Source: Microbacterium terricola
Lineage (GTDB): Bacteria; Actinomycetota; Actinomycetes; Actinomycetales; Microbacteriaceae
Direction: 5' to 3'
Assembly (NCBI RefSeq): GCF_027943945.1
Contig: NZ_AP027141.1
Coordinates: 2,480,001 to 2,544,000 of the forward strand
DNA length: 64,000 nt
Part shown: positions 1-11,231 of the stretch, one piece after another
How the letters are laid out: every line of letters starts with the position of its first letter
Numbering within the stretch: the stretch's first letter is position 1
Notes under the pieces: model-generated
Databases searched by the model: none
What the model saw: the letters and a program-made list of their open reading frames with translations, nothing else
What the model was told of the DNA's origin: nothing
Translations under genes and position numbers: made by a program

Positions 1-2
1 CC

Positions 3-410
3 GATCCGCGCCGCTCGCGGGCGCTGCTGCTCGGCATCGCCGGCCGGCTCGCGCCCACCGGCGGCAAGCTGCGCGTCGTGGGCCACCTGCTCCCCGAGCG
101 CGCCGCCTGGGTGCGTGCGCACGTGGCCGTGGCGCTCCTCGAGGACGCTGCCGACCCCGTGACCGAACTCAGCCGCGCCGTCCGCGGAGGCGGCCGCCTC
201 ATCGTCATCGACGGCGCCGATGTCCTCACCGGCGCGGAGCTCGATCGCGCCGCCGCCGTGCTCCGCGACGCCGACCCGTCGGCCGTCATCGTGTCGGCAC
301 GCGATGCCGCCGCCGCCCGCTCCCTGCTGATCGAGGCGCGCCGCGTGAACGCCGGCATCCTCGACCTCGACCATTCCCGCACCGCTGTGACTTCGGAGGT
401 CACCTCATGA
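3..410 (+). CDS. ABC-type ATPase, C-terminal part (cut by window edge)
   Basis: The reading frame is open from the first bases, so the start lies outside the window. The visible 135 residues have no Walker A. The stretch ending in RLIVIDGADVLT resembles a Walker B-like strand, followed by a DADPSAVIVSARD segment typical of the end of an ABC ATPase domain. It overlaps the next gene, a YhgE/Pip membrane protein, by four bases (ATGA at 407-410), so the two are translated together. ATP-binding proteins are commonly paired with YhgE/Pip proteins in actinobacteria, and this supports the assignment. The family call rests mainly on that context because the signature motifs are missing from the visible part. 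Confidence 0.5.
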   Translation, partial: DPRRSRALLLGIAGRLAPTGGKLRVVGHLLPERAAWVRAHVAVALLEDAADPVTELSRAVRGGGRLIVIDGADVLTGAELDRAAAVLRDADPSAVIVSARDAAAARSLLIEARRVNAGILDLDHSRTAVTSEVTS

Positions 411-2551
411 CGCTCCCCATCGAACGCTCCCGCTCGCGGCGCCCCGTGACGTGGCTGACGATCATCGGCGTGGTGCTGCTGCCCGTCGTGATCGGCGGCA
501 TCCTCATCGGGTCGCTGTACAACCCGACCGAGCGACTGGACAACCTCTCCGCGGCGATCGTGAACAACGATGACCCCGTGACCATCGACGGCCAGACGGT
601 GCCGCTCGGCCGCCAGCTGACGGCGGGCCTCGTCGACGGCTCGGATGAGCTGGAGAGCAACCTGACCTGGACGATCTCGAACACCGAGGACGCCGAAGAG
701 GGCCTGGCCGACGGCACCTACAACGCGATCATCACGATCCCGGAGAACTTCTCGGCCGCGGCCACCTCGACGATGCCCGACAGCACCCCCGAGCAGGCGA
801 CCATCCAGGTCACGACGCCGCCGGACAGCCTCATCGTCGACGACGCGATCACCTCGCAGGTCGCCACCACCGCCGCCTCCCTCCTGGGCGAGCAGCTGTC
901 GGCGGGCTACCTCGAGAACGTGCTGATGGGCTTCACCACGCTCGGCGACAAGCTGGGCGACGCCGCAGACGGCGCCGGCCAGCTGGCTGACGGAGCCGAC
1001 CAGGCCGCCGAGGGCACGATCTCCCTCGCCGACGGCATCGCGCAGCTCTCCGGCGGTGTCGGGCAGCTCGCCGGCGGAGCGAGCGAGCTCGCCGCCGGCG
1101 CGGACGGCATCGCCTCCGGTGCCGCACCGCTCGCCTCCGGCGCGCACCAGCTGGCCGACGGCACCGCAGCGACCGCGGCGGGCCTCGACAAGTGGGCGAC
1201 CGGCGCTCGTGGCATCGCGGACGGTCAGGCCGGGCTGGCTGACGGCCTCGACCAGATCGCCGCCGGCGTCTCGGGCCTGCCCGACGTGCCGCCTGAGCTC
1301 GCCGATGCCGCTGACGAGCTCGCGGCCAACAGCGAGGCGATCACGGGCACGGTGACCGATGCGGCCGACCAGCTCGCCGCGCTGTCCGCCGACTGTGTCG
1401 CCGAGGGCGGATCCGCCGAGCTCTGCGACGCCGTCGCGCAGGTGTCGGCACGCGTGAACGATGCTCTGCCGACCGTGACCGGCATCCTCGCCAACTCCGA
1501 CCAGATCGCGGACGGGGTTCGTCAGCTCACCGCGTTCGAGCCGACTCTCGTCGCGGCACTCCAGCAGTCGGCCGACGGCGCGCACAGCCTCGCCGCCGGC
1601 TCGGACAAGCTCGCCGACGGCGCCGCCAAGAGCGCCGACGGCCTCGGCACCATCGCAGGAGGTCTGTCGGCCGTCGCGAGCGGCGTCGGTCAGCTCGGCG
1701 ACGGCGCAGCGACCTGGAGTGCCGGCGCACGGACCTGGGCCACCGGCGCGCAGACGCTTGCGACGAAGACGGCGGAGGCCGCCACCGGCGCGGACACGCT
1801 CGCCGACGGCGTCGGGGAGATCGCGGACGGCACCGGGGAGCTCGCCACCGGGCTCGACACGGCGGTCGACGGCATCCCGTCGTACACCGATGCCGAGGCG
1901 GCTGACCTGGCAGGCGTCGTCGCCAACCCGGTCGTCGCGGAAGGCGCGGGCACCGAGCTCTTCGGCGCTTCGGCCGTGCCGCTCCTCGCGACCATCGCCC
2001 TCTGGTTCGGCGCGCTGGCGACCTTCATCGCCCTCCAGGCCGTGAGCCGTCGCACCCTCGTGTCGCGTCAGCCCTCGGCACTGCTCGCGCTGCGTGCACT
2101 CGCACCCGCAGCGGGGCTCGGCGCGCTCCAGGGCCTGCTCGTCGCCGGAGTCGTGCAGCTGGCCGCGAGCTACACCTGGGCCGAATGGTCGGTCTTCGCG
2201 GGCGTGGCCGTGGTCGCGGGTGTCGCCTTCGCCACGATCAACCAGGCGCTGCTCGCGGTGTTCGGCGGCGCGGGCCGCTGGGTCTCCGCCCTGATCGGCG
2301 TCCTCGCGGTCGCGACGGGCGTGGTCTCGACGGTGCCCGGTCTCCTGTCCGGCATCGCCGCGCTGATGCCGACGGCGCCCGCGTACAACGCGATGGTCGG
2401 TGCTCTCACCGCCGCGTCGGGCGTGGGCGCGGGACTGGCCGGTCTCGTGATCTGGTCGGTGCTCGGGTTCATCACCACCGTGATCGTGGTCAGCCGCCGG
2501 CGGACGACGTCGGTGCGGGCGCTGATGGCGGCATCCCCCGTCACCGCCTGA
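407..2551 (+). CDS. YhgE/Pip domain membrane protein
   Basis: This 714-residue protein has one N-terminal membrane segment (about residues 15-38, rich in V, L, I and G). A long extracellular region follows, then about five membrane segments in the last 200 residues. That is the layout of the YhgE/Pip (phage infection protein) family and of ABC-2-like type VII-associated proteins. Roughly residues 180-480 carry many degenerate repeats of the type LADGAxxLAxGA, expected to form long helices outside the membrane. GGAGG lies seven bases before the ATG. The transported substrate, if any, cannot be read from the sequence. The upstream overlapping gene probably supplies the ATPase. Confidence 0.85.
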   Translation: MTLPIERSRSRRPVTWLTIIGVVLLPVVIGGILIGSLYNPTERLDNLSAAIVNNDDPVTIDGQTVPLGRQLTAGLVDGSDELESNLTWTISNTEDAEEGLADGTYNAIITIPENFSAAATSTMPDSTPEQATIQVTTPPDSLIVDDAITSQVATTAASLLGEQLSAGYLENVLMGFTTLGDKLGDAADGAGQLADGADQAAEGTISLADGIAQLSGGVGQLAGGASELAAGADGIASGAAPLASGAHQLADGTAATAAGLDKWATGARGIADGQAGLADGLDQIAAGVSGLPDVPPELADAADELAANSEAITGTVTDAADQLAALSADCVAEGGSAELCDAVAQVSARVNDALPTVTGILANSDQIADGVRQLTAFEPTLVAALQQSADGAHSLAAGSDKLADGAAKSADGLGTIAGGLSAVASGVGQLGDGAATWSAGARTWATGAQTLATKTAEAATGADTLADGVGEIADGTGELATGLDTAVDGIPSYTDAEAADLAGVVANPVVAEGAGTELFGASAVPLLATIALWFGALATFIALQAVSRRTLVSRQPSALLALRALAPAAGLGALQGLLVAGVVQLAASYTWAEWSVFAGVAVVAGVAFATINQALLAVFGGAGRWVSALIGVLAVATGVVSTVPGLLSGIAALMPTAPAYNAMVGALTAASGVGAGLAGLVIWSVLGFITTVIVVSRRRTTSVRALMAASPVTA

Positions 2552-2637
2552 TCGACACGACCCGTTCCGGGGTCAGGTCGGCTGCTCACCGAGCGCCGGA
2601 CCTGGCCCCGTTTCCGTTGCCCCCGGCATCCCCGCTC

Positions 2638-2945
2638 GTTCAGGTGGCAGTTGGTGCCGCGTCGGCGCACCGATGCGACCACACCTGCCACCTCGAGGGA
2701 TGGATGCTGGTGCGCCACTGATTCAGGTGGCAGCTCATGCCGCATCGGCCCCACAGAAGCGACCACAGTCGACACCTCAAGAGCTGGATGCTGGAGCACC
2801 ACGAATTCAGGTGGCAGTTGGTGCCGCATCAGCGCACCCAAGCGACCACACCTGCCACCTCGAGGGATGGATGCTGGGGCGCCACTGATTCAGGTGGCAG
2901 CTCCTGCCGCATTGGCCCACAGAAGCGACCACAGTTGACACCTCA
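2638..2945. repeat. Four-copy tandem array of an 83-84 bp palindromic element
   Basis: Copies start at 2641, 2724, 2808 and 2891, each opening with CAGGTGGCAG. Copies 1 and 3 close with CTGCCACCT, the exact complement of the opening AGGTGGCAG, so each can fold as a hairpin of about 55 bases. Copies 2 and 4 close with an altered arm, CGACACCT or TTGACACCT. The array therefore alternates between two subtypes (1 and 3 against 2 and 4). A conserved core GCGACCACA is present in all. It fills most of the 420-base gap between the YhgE/Pip gene and ccsB, which converge here. A further copy lies at the far end of the window. No credible gene lies in the gap. Confidence 0.9.
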
Positions 2946-2971
2946 AGGGCCCGGCGGGGCCAGACCTCAGC

Positions 2972-4006
2972 TCAGCTCAGGCCGGAGTACGCGTGCAGGC
3001 CCTTGAAGAACATGTTCACGATGGTGAAGTTGAACAGCACCGCCGAGAAGCCGATGATCGACAGCCAGGCCGACCGCGACCCGCGCCAGCCGCGCGTGGC
3101 CCGCGCGTGGATGTAGCCCGCGTAGAGCACCCAGATCACGAAGGTCCAGACTTCCTTCGTGTCGAAGCCCCAGTAGCGGCCCCACGCGTCATTGGCCCAG
3201 ATGGAGCCGGCGATGAGGGTGAAGGTCCAGAAGATGAAGCCGATGATCGCGAAGCGGTAGGCCAGCGACTCGAGCGCATCCGAGCTGGGCAGTGTCCGCA
3301 GGAAGCGCGGTCCGCCGGCAGGCGCGTCGCCCTCGACGGCGGCGATGGCCTTCGCCTCACGCCGCGTCTGCATGAGCTGCAGCACCGAGAGACCGAAGGC
3401 GAGCGAGAACAGCGCGGTCGCAAGTGAGGCGACGAAGACGTGGATGACGAGCCACACCGACTTCAGCGGGTCCATCAGCGGCACGACCTCGACGTAGAAC
3501 GCCAGGCTCGCACCGCCCAGCAGGATCACGACGAGCCCGGTGATGAACGTGCCGAGGAACCGCAGGTCGTAGCGCAGCAGCACGACGAGGTACACGGCCA
3601 CGATGAGCATCGTGCCGGTGAGCGAGAACTCGTACATGTTCGACCACGGCACGCGCCCCGCGGCGATGCCGCGCGTGATGTCGCCGGCCACGTGGAACAG
3701 GAACCCGAGCACCGTCAGCGACGTCCCGATCCGCGCCCACAGCAGGCGGGGGCGCTCCCCCGGCCGGGCCGACAGCTCGGCGTCGGCGACCTGCTCGGCC
3801 GCGCGCACCTGTGAGATCGTCTCGCGCCCGCCGACCCCGACCAGCTCGCGCTGGCGGGTCGCCGCATCCTTCGCCTCGACGGCGAGAGCGCCGCGGCGCG
3901 ACAGGTCGACCGCGTACGCGATGAACGCGAGCGCGTAGATCGTGATCGCCGTCCAGACCAGCAGCACCGAGACGTCGTCGAGCGTGAGGGTTTCCGTACC
4001 GGTCAT
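2972..4006 (-). CDS. ccsB: Cytochrome c biogenesis protein CcsB
   Basis: This is a 344-residue multi-pass membrane protein of the CcmC/CcmF/CcsA family, the haem-handling half of the system II (ResB-CcsB) cytochrome c synthetase. The tryptophan-rich haem motif is visible near the C-terminus as WGRYWGFDTKEVWTF, followed by a conserved histidine in YIHARAT. The start MTGTETL was chosen because TAGACT (minus strand, 4019-4014) lies seven bases upstream as a leaderless -10 box and because the family begins here. The longer open frame upstream is a shadow of resB. ResB ends 10 bases before it. Confidence 0.92.
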   Translation of the reverse strand: MTGTETLTLDDVSVLLVWTAITIYALAFIAYAVDLSRRGALAVEAKDAATRQRELVGVGGRETISQVRAAEQVADAELSARPGERPRLLWARIGTSLTVLGFLFHVAGDITRGIAAGRVPWSNMYEFSLTGTMLIVAVYLVVLLRYDLRFLGTFITGLVVILLGGASLAFYVEVVPLMDPLKSVWLVIHVFVASLATALFSLAFGLSVLQLMQTRREAKAIAAVEGDAPAGGPRFLRTLPSSDALESLAYRFAIIGFIFWTFTLIAGSIWANDAWGRYWGFDTKEVWTFVIWVLYAGYIHARATRGWRGSRSAWLSIIGFSAVLFNFTIVNMFFKGLHAYSGLS

Positions 4007-4016
4007 GGCCTCAAGT

Positions 4017-5745
<1,729 letters not shown>

Positions 5746-5765
<20 letters not shown>

Positions 5766-6606
5766 TGGGCAGCACCCCCTGCAGCTGGACCATGAGCGAC
5801 GTCCACACGCCCGACACCATCAGGATGCCGAGGACCACCAGCATCCCGCCGCCGATGAGGTTCACCACGCGGATGTGCCGGCGCAGGAAGGAGACCGAGC
5901 GAGTCGCCCAGCCGAAGCCGAGCGTGAGGAGGATGAACGGGATGCCGAGGCCCAGCGAGTACGCGAGGCCCAGGAGTCCGGCGCGCACGGGGTCGCCGAA
6001 GCCCCATGAGATCGACAGGATCGCCGTCAGCGTCGGGCCGATGCACGGCGCCCAGCCGATGCCCAGTGCGAGGCCGAGCAGCGGCGCGCCGATGAGCCCG
6101 ATGTTGCCGCGGACCTGCGGGTGGAGGGTGCGCTGCGCGAAACCGAACACGCCGATGAAGACGAGGCCCAGCACGATGATCACGACGCCGAAGATGCGCG
6201 TGAGCAGGTCGGTGTACTCGATGAAGAACTTGCCGGCAGCACCGCCGAAGATGTTGACCGCCATGAAGACGACAGTGAAGCCCGCGATGAACAGCAGGAC
6301 GCCGCCGAGCAGGCGGCCGCGGCTCGCTTCGACAGGCTCAGCGACCGAGGACCGGTCAGCGACCGAGGCCCGATCGGCGACCGGTGCCTCGCCGGCGACC
6401 GTCGTGGGCTCGGCGCCCGACCCGGCCGCCCGGCCCGCCGCGACGACCCGCGCCGGCCGCGGAGCGACCGCGGCGCCGATGTAGCCCAGGTACCCGGGCA
6501 CGAGCGGAAGCACGCACGGCGAGAGGAACGACACCAGACCCGCGACGAGCGCGATGGGCAGCGCGAGCCACAGCGCGCCGTCCGCGACGATGGCGCCCGC
6601 GTTCAC
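5746..6606 (-). CDS. ccdA: Cytochrome c biogenesis protein CcdA
   Basis: This membrane thiol-disulfide transporter of 286 residues passes electrons from the cytoplasm to the extracellular thioredoxin-like protein encoded just upstream. Both redox cysteines are present in their usual settings, LSPCVLPLVPGYLGY in the first membrane segment and GWAPCIGP in the fourth. The start is the GTG at 6606, overlapping the stop of the upstream gene as GTGA. A linker of about 40 residues between membrane segments 1 and 2 is low in complexity, repeats VADR, and includes AEPVEAS, which is the translation of a dispersed repeat (6321-6350). Confidence 0.92.
6321..6350. repeat. Dispersed short palindromic repeat inside ccdA
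   Basis: On the plus strand this reads CTTCGACAGGCTCAGCGACC, matching a short repeat family that I recall as scattered through Microbacterium and related genomes. On the coding (minus) strand it is translated as SVAEPVEAS within a loop of CcdA. Two degenerate echoes of GTCAGCGACCGAGG follow immediately downstream on the plus strand. The related core GACGGGCTCAGGGACCGAG recurs in nadE at 27696-27722. Confidence 0.65.
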
Positions 6607-7190
6607 GCCTCGGCCTCGACGTCGTCGACGATGCTCGTGAGCACCGACGCGTCCGGCAGCTGCCCGATGATCCGCGCGGCGACCCGCCCCTCGCCGTCGA
6701 GCACGAGCGTGGTGGGCGTCGCATTGATCGGGGTCTGCTCGGCGAACGCGAGCTTGATCGAGGGGTCCTCCGAGGCGATGACGCTCGGGTACGGGACGTT
6801 GTAGTTCTCGGCGAAGGCGGCGGCGGTCGCCGCCGAGTCCACCGTGTTCACGCCCAGGAACGCGACCTCGTCCCCCGCGGTGGCGGCGTACGCCTTCTCG
6901 AGCTCGGGCGCTTCCGCACGGCATGGTCCGCACGCGGCGTACCAGAAGTTCACGACCACCACCTGGCCCGCGTAGTCCTCGTTCGAGACCGCGTCCCCCG
7001 CCTCGGTCGAGCCCTCGAAGGCGATCGGGTCGGTGCGGTCGGCGGGGGCGATCTCGACCACGCGGAAGTCGCCCGCGATGTACCCCTTGTTGTCGCCGGA
7101 GCGGTACTGCTCGGCGAGCGGGTCGGCGGCGCAGCCGGCGAGACCCGCGACCAGGCCGATGCCGAGCGCGGCGGCGAGGATCCGGCGCAT
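6603..7190 (-). CDS. TlpA-family thiol-disulfide lipoprotein (ResA-like)
   Basis: This is a 195-residue extracellular thioredoxin-fold protein that keeps apocytochrome c cysteines reduced, receiving electrons from CcdA. The N-terminus MRRILAAALGIGLVAG leads to the lipobox LAGC, so it should be lipid-anchored. The redox motif is in NFWYAACGPCRAEAPELEK, and the cis-proline region NATPTTLVLDGEGRV is intact. The start at 7190 overlaps the stop of the phosphatase gene upstream (ATGA) and gives a normal lipoprotein signal. The longer open frame is a shadow. It belongs to the cytochrome c maturation operon with ccdA, resB and ccsB. Confidence 0.9.
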   Translation of the reverse strand: MRRILAAALGIGLVAGLAGCAADPLAEQYRSGDNKGYIAGDFRVVEIAPADRTDPIAFEGSTEAGDAVSNEDYAGQVVVVNFWYAACGPCRAEAPELEKAYAATAGDEVAFLGVNTVDSAATAAAFAENYNVPYPSVIASEDPSIKLAFAEQTPINATPTTLVLDGEGRVAARIIGQLPDASVLTSIVDDVEAEA

Positions 7191-7819
7191 CACACCGCTC
7201 CCACGTCGACGGCGCCCGCGGTCGCGGCGGGTTCGGCGTACCCGACCTCGACCCAGTCGCTGCCGCGGCGCTCGAAGCTGGTCACGCTCGACAGCGCGCA
7301 CCGGCGCTTGCGGGGGTTGTGCCGCAGCGGCTCACCGGCGACCGCGAGATGGGTGATCCAGATGGGCAGCTGGTGGGAGACGATCACGACATCGCCGCCG
7401 TCCGCGCGGTACCAGGCGTCGGTCATCGCCGCGTCCATGCGCGAGACGACGCGCACGTACGCCTCGCCCCAGCTGGGCACGGACGGACGGACCAGGTGCC
7501 GCCAGTTCAGCGGGTTGAGCAGCGCCCGCTTCATGCGGCGGCCCTCGAAGACGTTGGTGGGCTCGATCACCCGCTCGTCGACGAACGGCTCGAGGCCGAA
7601 GATCTCGGTGAACGGCTCGGCCGACTCGCGCGTGCGCTGCAGCGGTGAGCAGACGAGGCTGGCGACGGGGCGCTCGAGGCCCTGGACGTAGTCGGCGGCG
7701 GCCCGCGCCATCCGGCGTCCGTCCTCGCTCAGCCGGAACTGCGGGAGGCGACCATAGAGCACTCGGCCGGGGTTGTGGACCTCGCCGTGACGCACGAGAT
7801 GGAGACGGTCGGCGGGCAC
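7190..7819 (-). CDS. Histidine phosphatase family protein (phosphoglycerate mutase-like)
   Basis: This 209-residue protein has the branch-1 catalytic motif LHLVRHGEVHN near the N-terminus, VYGR-like LYGRLPQFRLSEDGR, and the second-histidine region VVIVSHQLPIW. The substrate is not evident. It is the first gene of the cytochrome c maturation cluster on the minus strand, overlapping the TlpA-like gene by four bases. The start is a GTG placed six bases after TAGACT (minus strand, 7831-7826), so the message is probably leaderless. The cluster promoter therefore most likely lies here, divergent from aspS. Confidence 0.88.
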   Translation of the reverse strand: MPADRLHLVRHGEVHNPGRVLYGRLPQFRLSEDGRRMARAAADYVQGLERPVASLVCSPLQRTRESAEPFTEIFGLEPFVDERVIEPTNVFEGRRMKRALLNPLNWRHLVRPSVPSWGEAYVRVVSRMDAAMTDAWYRADGGDVVIVSHQLPIWITHLAVAGEPLRHNPRKRRCALSSVTSFERRGSDWVEVGYAEPAATAGAVDVGAV

Positions 7820-7945
7820 CCGTCCAGTCTACGTGCGGCTGTTCTGTGGACGGACTGGGAACGGGATGCGGCGGCCCACCGCATCCGCTCCGCCCGGAAG
7901 CAGCCCGAACGCGGGGAAGGAAATGCCCACGTAGACTGGCCGATT

Positions 7946-9307
<1,362 letters not shown>

Positions 9308-9309
9308 CC

Positions 9310-10089
9310 GTGCTCGAGGGCACCCACAACTTCCGCGACACGGGCGGCATGCCGCTGACCGGCGGCGGCGCCACGCGGCCGGGTGTCCTGTTCCGCTCCG
9401 ACGCGCTGGGCGCGCTCACCCCGGCCGGCCTGGCCGCCCTCGCCGACACCCCGATCGGCGTCGTCGTGGACTTCCGCACGCCCGCGGAGCGCGCGATGGC
9501 TCCCGACCTCCTGCCCGACGGGCGCCCATTCCAGGTGGTCGAGCTGTCCATCCTCGAGGGGGCGATGTCCGGCATGGCGCAGGACCTCATGCGCAGCGGT
9601 GCGACCGACCCCGCCCTCCTCGCGCAGGCGATGGCGCATCTTCCCACCCTCGGCGAGCTGTACGTCGGGATGCTGCAGCACGGCGCCACGGCGTTCGCCG
9701 AGGTCGCGCGACTCATCGCGGCGTCCACTGACGACGCCCCGACCGCCGTGCTGGTGCACTGCACAGCCGGCAAGGACCGCACGGGTGTCGCCACCGCGCT
9801 GATGCTCGAGGCGGTCGGCGCCGACCGCGCCGCCGTGGTGGCGGACTACGCGGCAAGTGAGACCAACCTCGCGGGGCCGTGGGCCGACGCGATGCTCGCC
9901 ACCGTCGAGCGGATGGGCGCACCCCTCACGCCGGGTCTGCGGGAACTGGTGACCGGCACGCCTGCGGCGGCCATCGCGCACGCGCTCGCCTGGATCGACG
10001 CCGAGCACGGCGGCGCCGAGGGCTACCTGCGCTCCGGCGGTCTCACCGACGCGGAGCTCGCGGCGCTGCGCGCCCGGCTCGCCGCCTGA
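9310..10089 (+). CDS. Tyrosine-protein phosphatase (DSP/PTP superfamily)
   Basis: This 259-residue protein opens with NFRDTGGMPLTGGGATRPGVLFRSD, the usual start of bacterial tyrosine phosphatases of the MptpB/IphP type. It carries the CX5R catalytic loop as HCTAGKDRTG near residue 151. Those enzymes remove phosphate from tyrosine, phosphoinositides or nucleotides; the substrate here is unknown. The GTG start follows the aspS stop by two bases, so translation is coupled to aspS. The C-terminus runs into a convergent gene with one base between stops. Confidence 0.88.
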   Translation: MLEGTHNFRDTGGMPLTGGGATRPGVLFRSDALGALTPAGLAALADTPIGVVVDFRTPAERAMAPDLLPDGRPFQVVELSILEGAMSGMAQDLMRSGATDPALLAQAMAHLPTLGELYVGMLQHGATAFAEVARLIAASTDDAPTAVLVHCTAGKDRTGVATALMLEAVGADRAAVVADYAASETNLAGPWADAMLATVERMGAPLTPGLRELVTGTPAAAIAHALAWIDAEHGGAEGYLRSGGLTDAELAALRARLAA

Positions 10090-10090
10090 C

Positions 10091-10390
10091 TCAGAGCTCG
10101 AAGTCGACCGCGATCCGCTCCTTGCGGATCGACCCGATGTAGGCGACGACCTCCTGGTGCTGCGGATGCACCTGGTAGGCGTCCAGCCCGGCCTCGTCGT
10201 CGAAATCGGCGACGAGCGCGAGATCCCAGTTCGTGCCGAGTGCGAGGGTGTTCGCCCCCGCCGTCATGGTGCGCAGCGTCGGCACCACCCCGAGGAGGGC
10301 GTTGAGCTGCCGCGCGGCCTCTGCGGCCTGCTCGGCGCGGACCGCCGGGTCTTCCGCGGCGAGGGTGAAGGCGACGATGTGGCGGATCAT
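10091..10390 (-). CDS. Dabb family (stress-responsive alpha/beta-barrel) protein
   Basis: This 99-residue protein shows the Dabb signature: an N-terminal strand MIRHIVAFTL, a helix containing AAEAARQLNALLGVVPTLRT, then NWDLALVADFDDEAGLDAYQVHPQHQEVVAYI. Members are small dimeric ferredoxin-like barrels, often linked to stress, with no single agreed reaction. It overlaps the upstream glutaredoxin-like gene by four bases (ATGA) and is the last gene of a rhodanese-glutaredoxin-Dabb operon. Confidence 0.87.
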   Translation of the reverse strand: MIRHIVAFTLAAEDPAVRAEQAAEAARQLNALLGVVPTLRTMTAGANTLALGTNWDLALVADFDDEAGLDAYQVHPQHQEVVAYIGSIRKERIAVDFEL

Positions 10391-10644
10391 GCGGAGAGCT
10401 CCTGACTGAGTGCGGCGCGCAGCCGTTCCGGCGATACGCGCCAATGCGCGTGGAGCCGGCCGTCGATGAGGACCACCGGGATCTTCTCCCACCAGAGCGC
10501 GTAGAGCTCGGGCTCGTCGGCGATCGAGCGCTCGTCGACCTCGACGGCGTCCTCGGGCAGATCGGCCACGACGGTCTCGACGACCTCGCGTGCCACATCG
10601 CAGAGGTGGCAGTCCGGCTTCCCGATGAGGGTGAGGGTGGTCAC
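10387..10644 (-). CDS. Glutaredoxin family protein
   Basis: This small cytoplasmic thioredoxin-fold protein of 85 residues has the redox pair in KPDCHLCDVARE close to the N-terminus and the cis-proline in KIPVVLIDGRL. Its C-terminal part RVSPERLRAALSQ is the usual last helix. It probably reduces disulfides, but the partner is unknown. The GTG start follows GGAGGGG by a very short spacing. It lies 14 bases downstream of a rhodanese gene and overlaps the Dabb gene, so the three small proteins form one redox or stress operon. Confidence 0.88.
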   Translation of the reverse strand: MTTLTLIGKPDCHLCDVAREVVETVVADLPEDAVEVDERSIADEPELYALWWEKIPVVLIDGRLHAHWRVSPERLRAALSQELSA

Positions 10645-10658
10645 CCCTCCACCTTATT

Positions 10659-10952
10659 TCAGCGTTCGGTGGGCAGCCCAGCGGCCACCCATTCCGCGGT
10701 GCCGCCGTCGACGTTGACCGCGTCGTGCCCGCGCACGGTGAGCGCCTCGACCACGCGACCGGAGCGGCCGCCGATCTGACAGATGACGTGGAACTCGCCG
10801 TCCGGCAGCTCATCGAGGTGCTCGCCGATCGTCGACATCGGCAGGTTCACCGCACCCGGCACGTGCCCGGCGGCGAACTCGTCGACCTCACGGACGTCGA
10901 TCAGGGGGACGCCGCTGCTCTCGCGCAGCTGCTGCACGGTGATGGACTTCAT
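10659..10952 (-). CDS. Rhodanese-like domain protein
   Basis: This single rhodanese domain of 97 residues is probably a sulfurtransferase acting in the cytoplasm. The CH2A-like motif VPLIDVREVDEFAAGHVPGA is followed by the active-site loop HVICQIGGRSGR, with the cysteine that carries the persulfide, and by the C-terminal GGTAEWVAAGLP. A GGAG ribosome binding site precedes the ATG. It is the first gene of the operon with the glutaredoxin and Dabb proteins; an inverted repeat upstream (10980-11035) separates it from the next small gene. Confidence 0.9.
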   Translation of the reverse strand: MKSITVQQLRESSGVPLIDVREVDEFAAGHVPGAVNLPMSTIGEHLDELPDGEFHVICQIGGRSGRVVEALTVRGHDAVNVDGGTAEWVAAGLPTER

Positions 10953-10979
10953 GACTCACTCCTGCCGGATGGATGCACG

Positions 10980-11035
10980 AAGCGCCCCCTTCGACGAACC
11001 CGTGGACCAGGGTCCATGAGCCGCCGGGGGCGCTT
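10980..11035. terminator. Nested inverted repeat between two minus-strand genes
   Basis: The arms AAGCGCCCCC (10980-10989) and GGGGGCGCTT (11026-11035) pair perfectly. Inside the loop a second hairpin, TGGACC-AG-GGTCCA, can form. It follows the stop of the small basic protein on the minus strand, so it probably ends that transcript, although no T-run follows. Confidence 0.55.
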
Positions 11036-11050
11036 GGTGATGGACGCCGC

Positions 11051-11149
11051 TTACTTCTTGTTGCGGCGCTGGTGGCGCGTCTTGCGAAGCAGCTTGCGGT
11101 GCTTCTTCTTCGCCATGCGCTTGCGGCGCTTCTTGATGACAGAACCCAC
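11051..11149 (-). CDS. AURKAIP1/COX24 domain-containing small basic protein
   Basis: This 32-residue protein consists almost wholly of lysine, arginine and histidine. It begins GSVIKKRRKRMAKKKHRKLL and ends in RHQRRNKK. It matches the short AURKAIP1/COX24-type proteins that actinobacteria encode near bldC; homologues have been found bound to ribosomes. The start is GTG with TGAGG placed correctly upstream. It is below the usual length cutoff for gene calling, but the composition, ribosome binding site and conserved bldC neighbour make it convincing. Confidence 0.85.
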   Translation of the reverse strand: MGSVIKKRRKRMAKKKHRKLLRKTRHQRRNKK

Positions 11150-11175
11150 GGAAAACCTCACTACGTCAGGGGTCT

Positions 11176-11196
11176 GGGCGCGGATCGTCCGCGCCC
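11176..11196 (-). terminator. Strong hairpin after bldC
   Basis: GGGCGCGGA, a three-base loop, then TCCGCGCCC forms a perfect 9 bp stem between bldC and the small basic gene. It can act as a terminator of bldC or as a leader structure for the gene after it. A weaker stem AGGCA/TGCCT lies at about 11203-11222. Confidence 0.55.
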
Positions 11197-11231
11197 GGGA
11201 TCAGGCACTTGCAGAAATGCCTCGGTCCAGT

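Noticed and set aside
2170..2841. Minus-strand 223-codon open frame across the repeat array
   Set aside because: Its N-terminal part is a translation of the palindromic repeats and the rest is the shadow of the YhgE/Pip gene. There is no ribosome binding site and no family similarity.
2638..2945. CRISPR array
   Set aside because: Units are 83-84 bp and similar throughout their length, with no unique spacers and no cas genes nearby.
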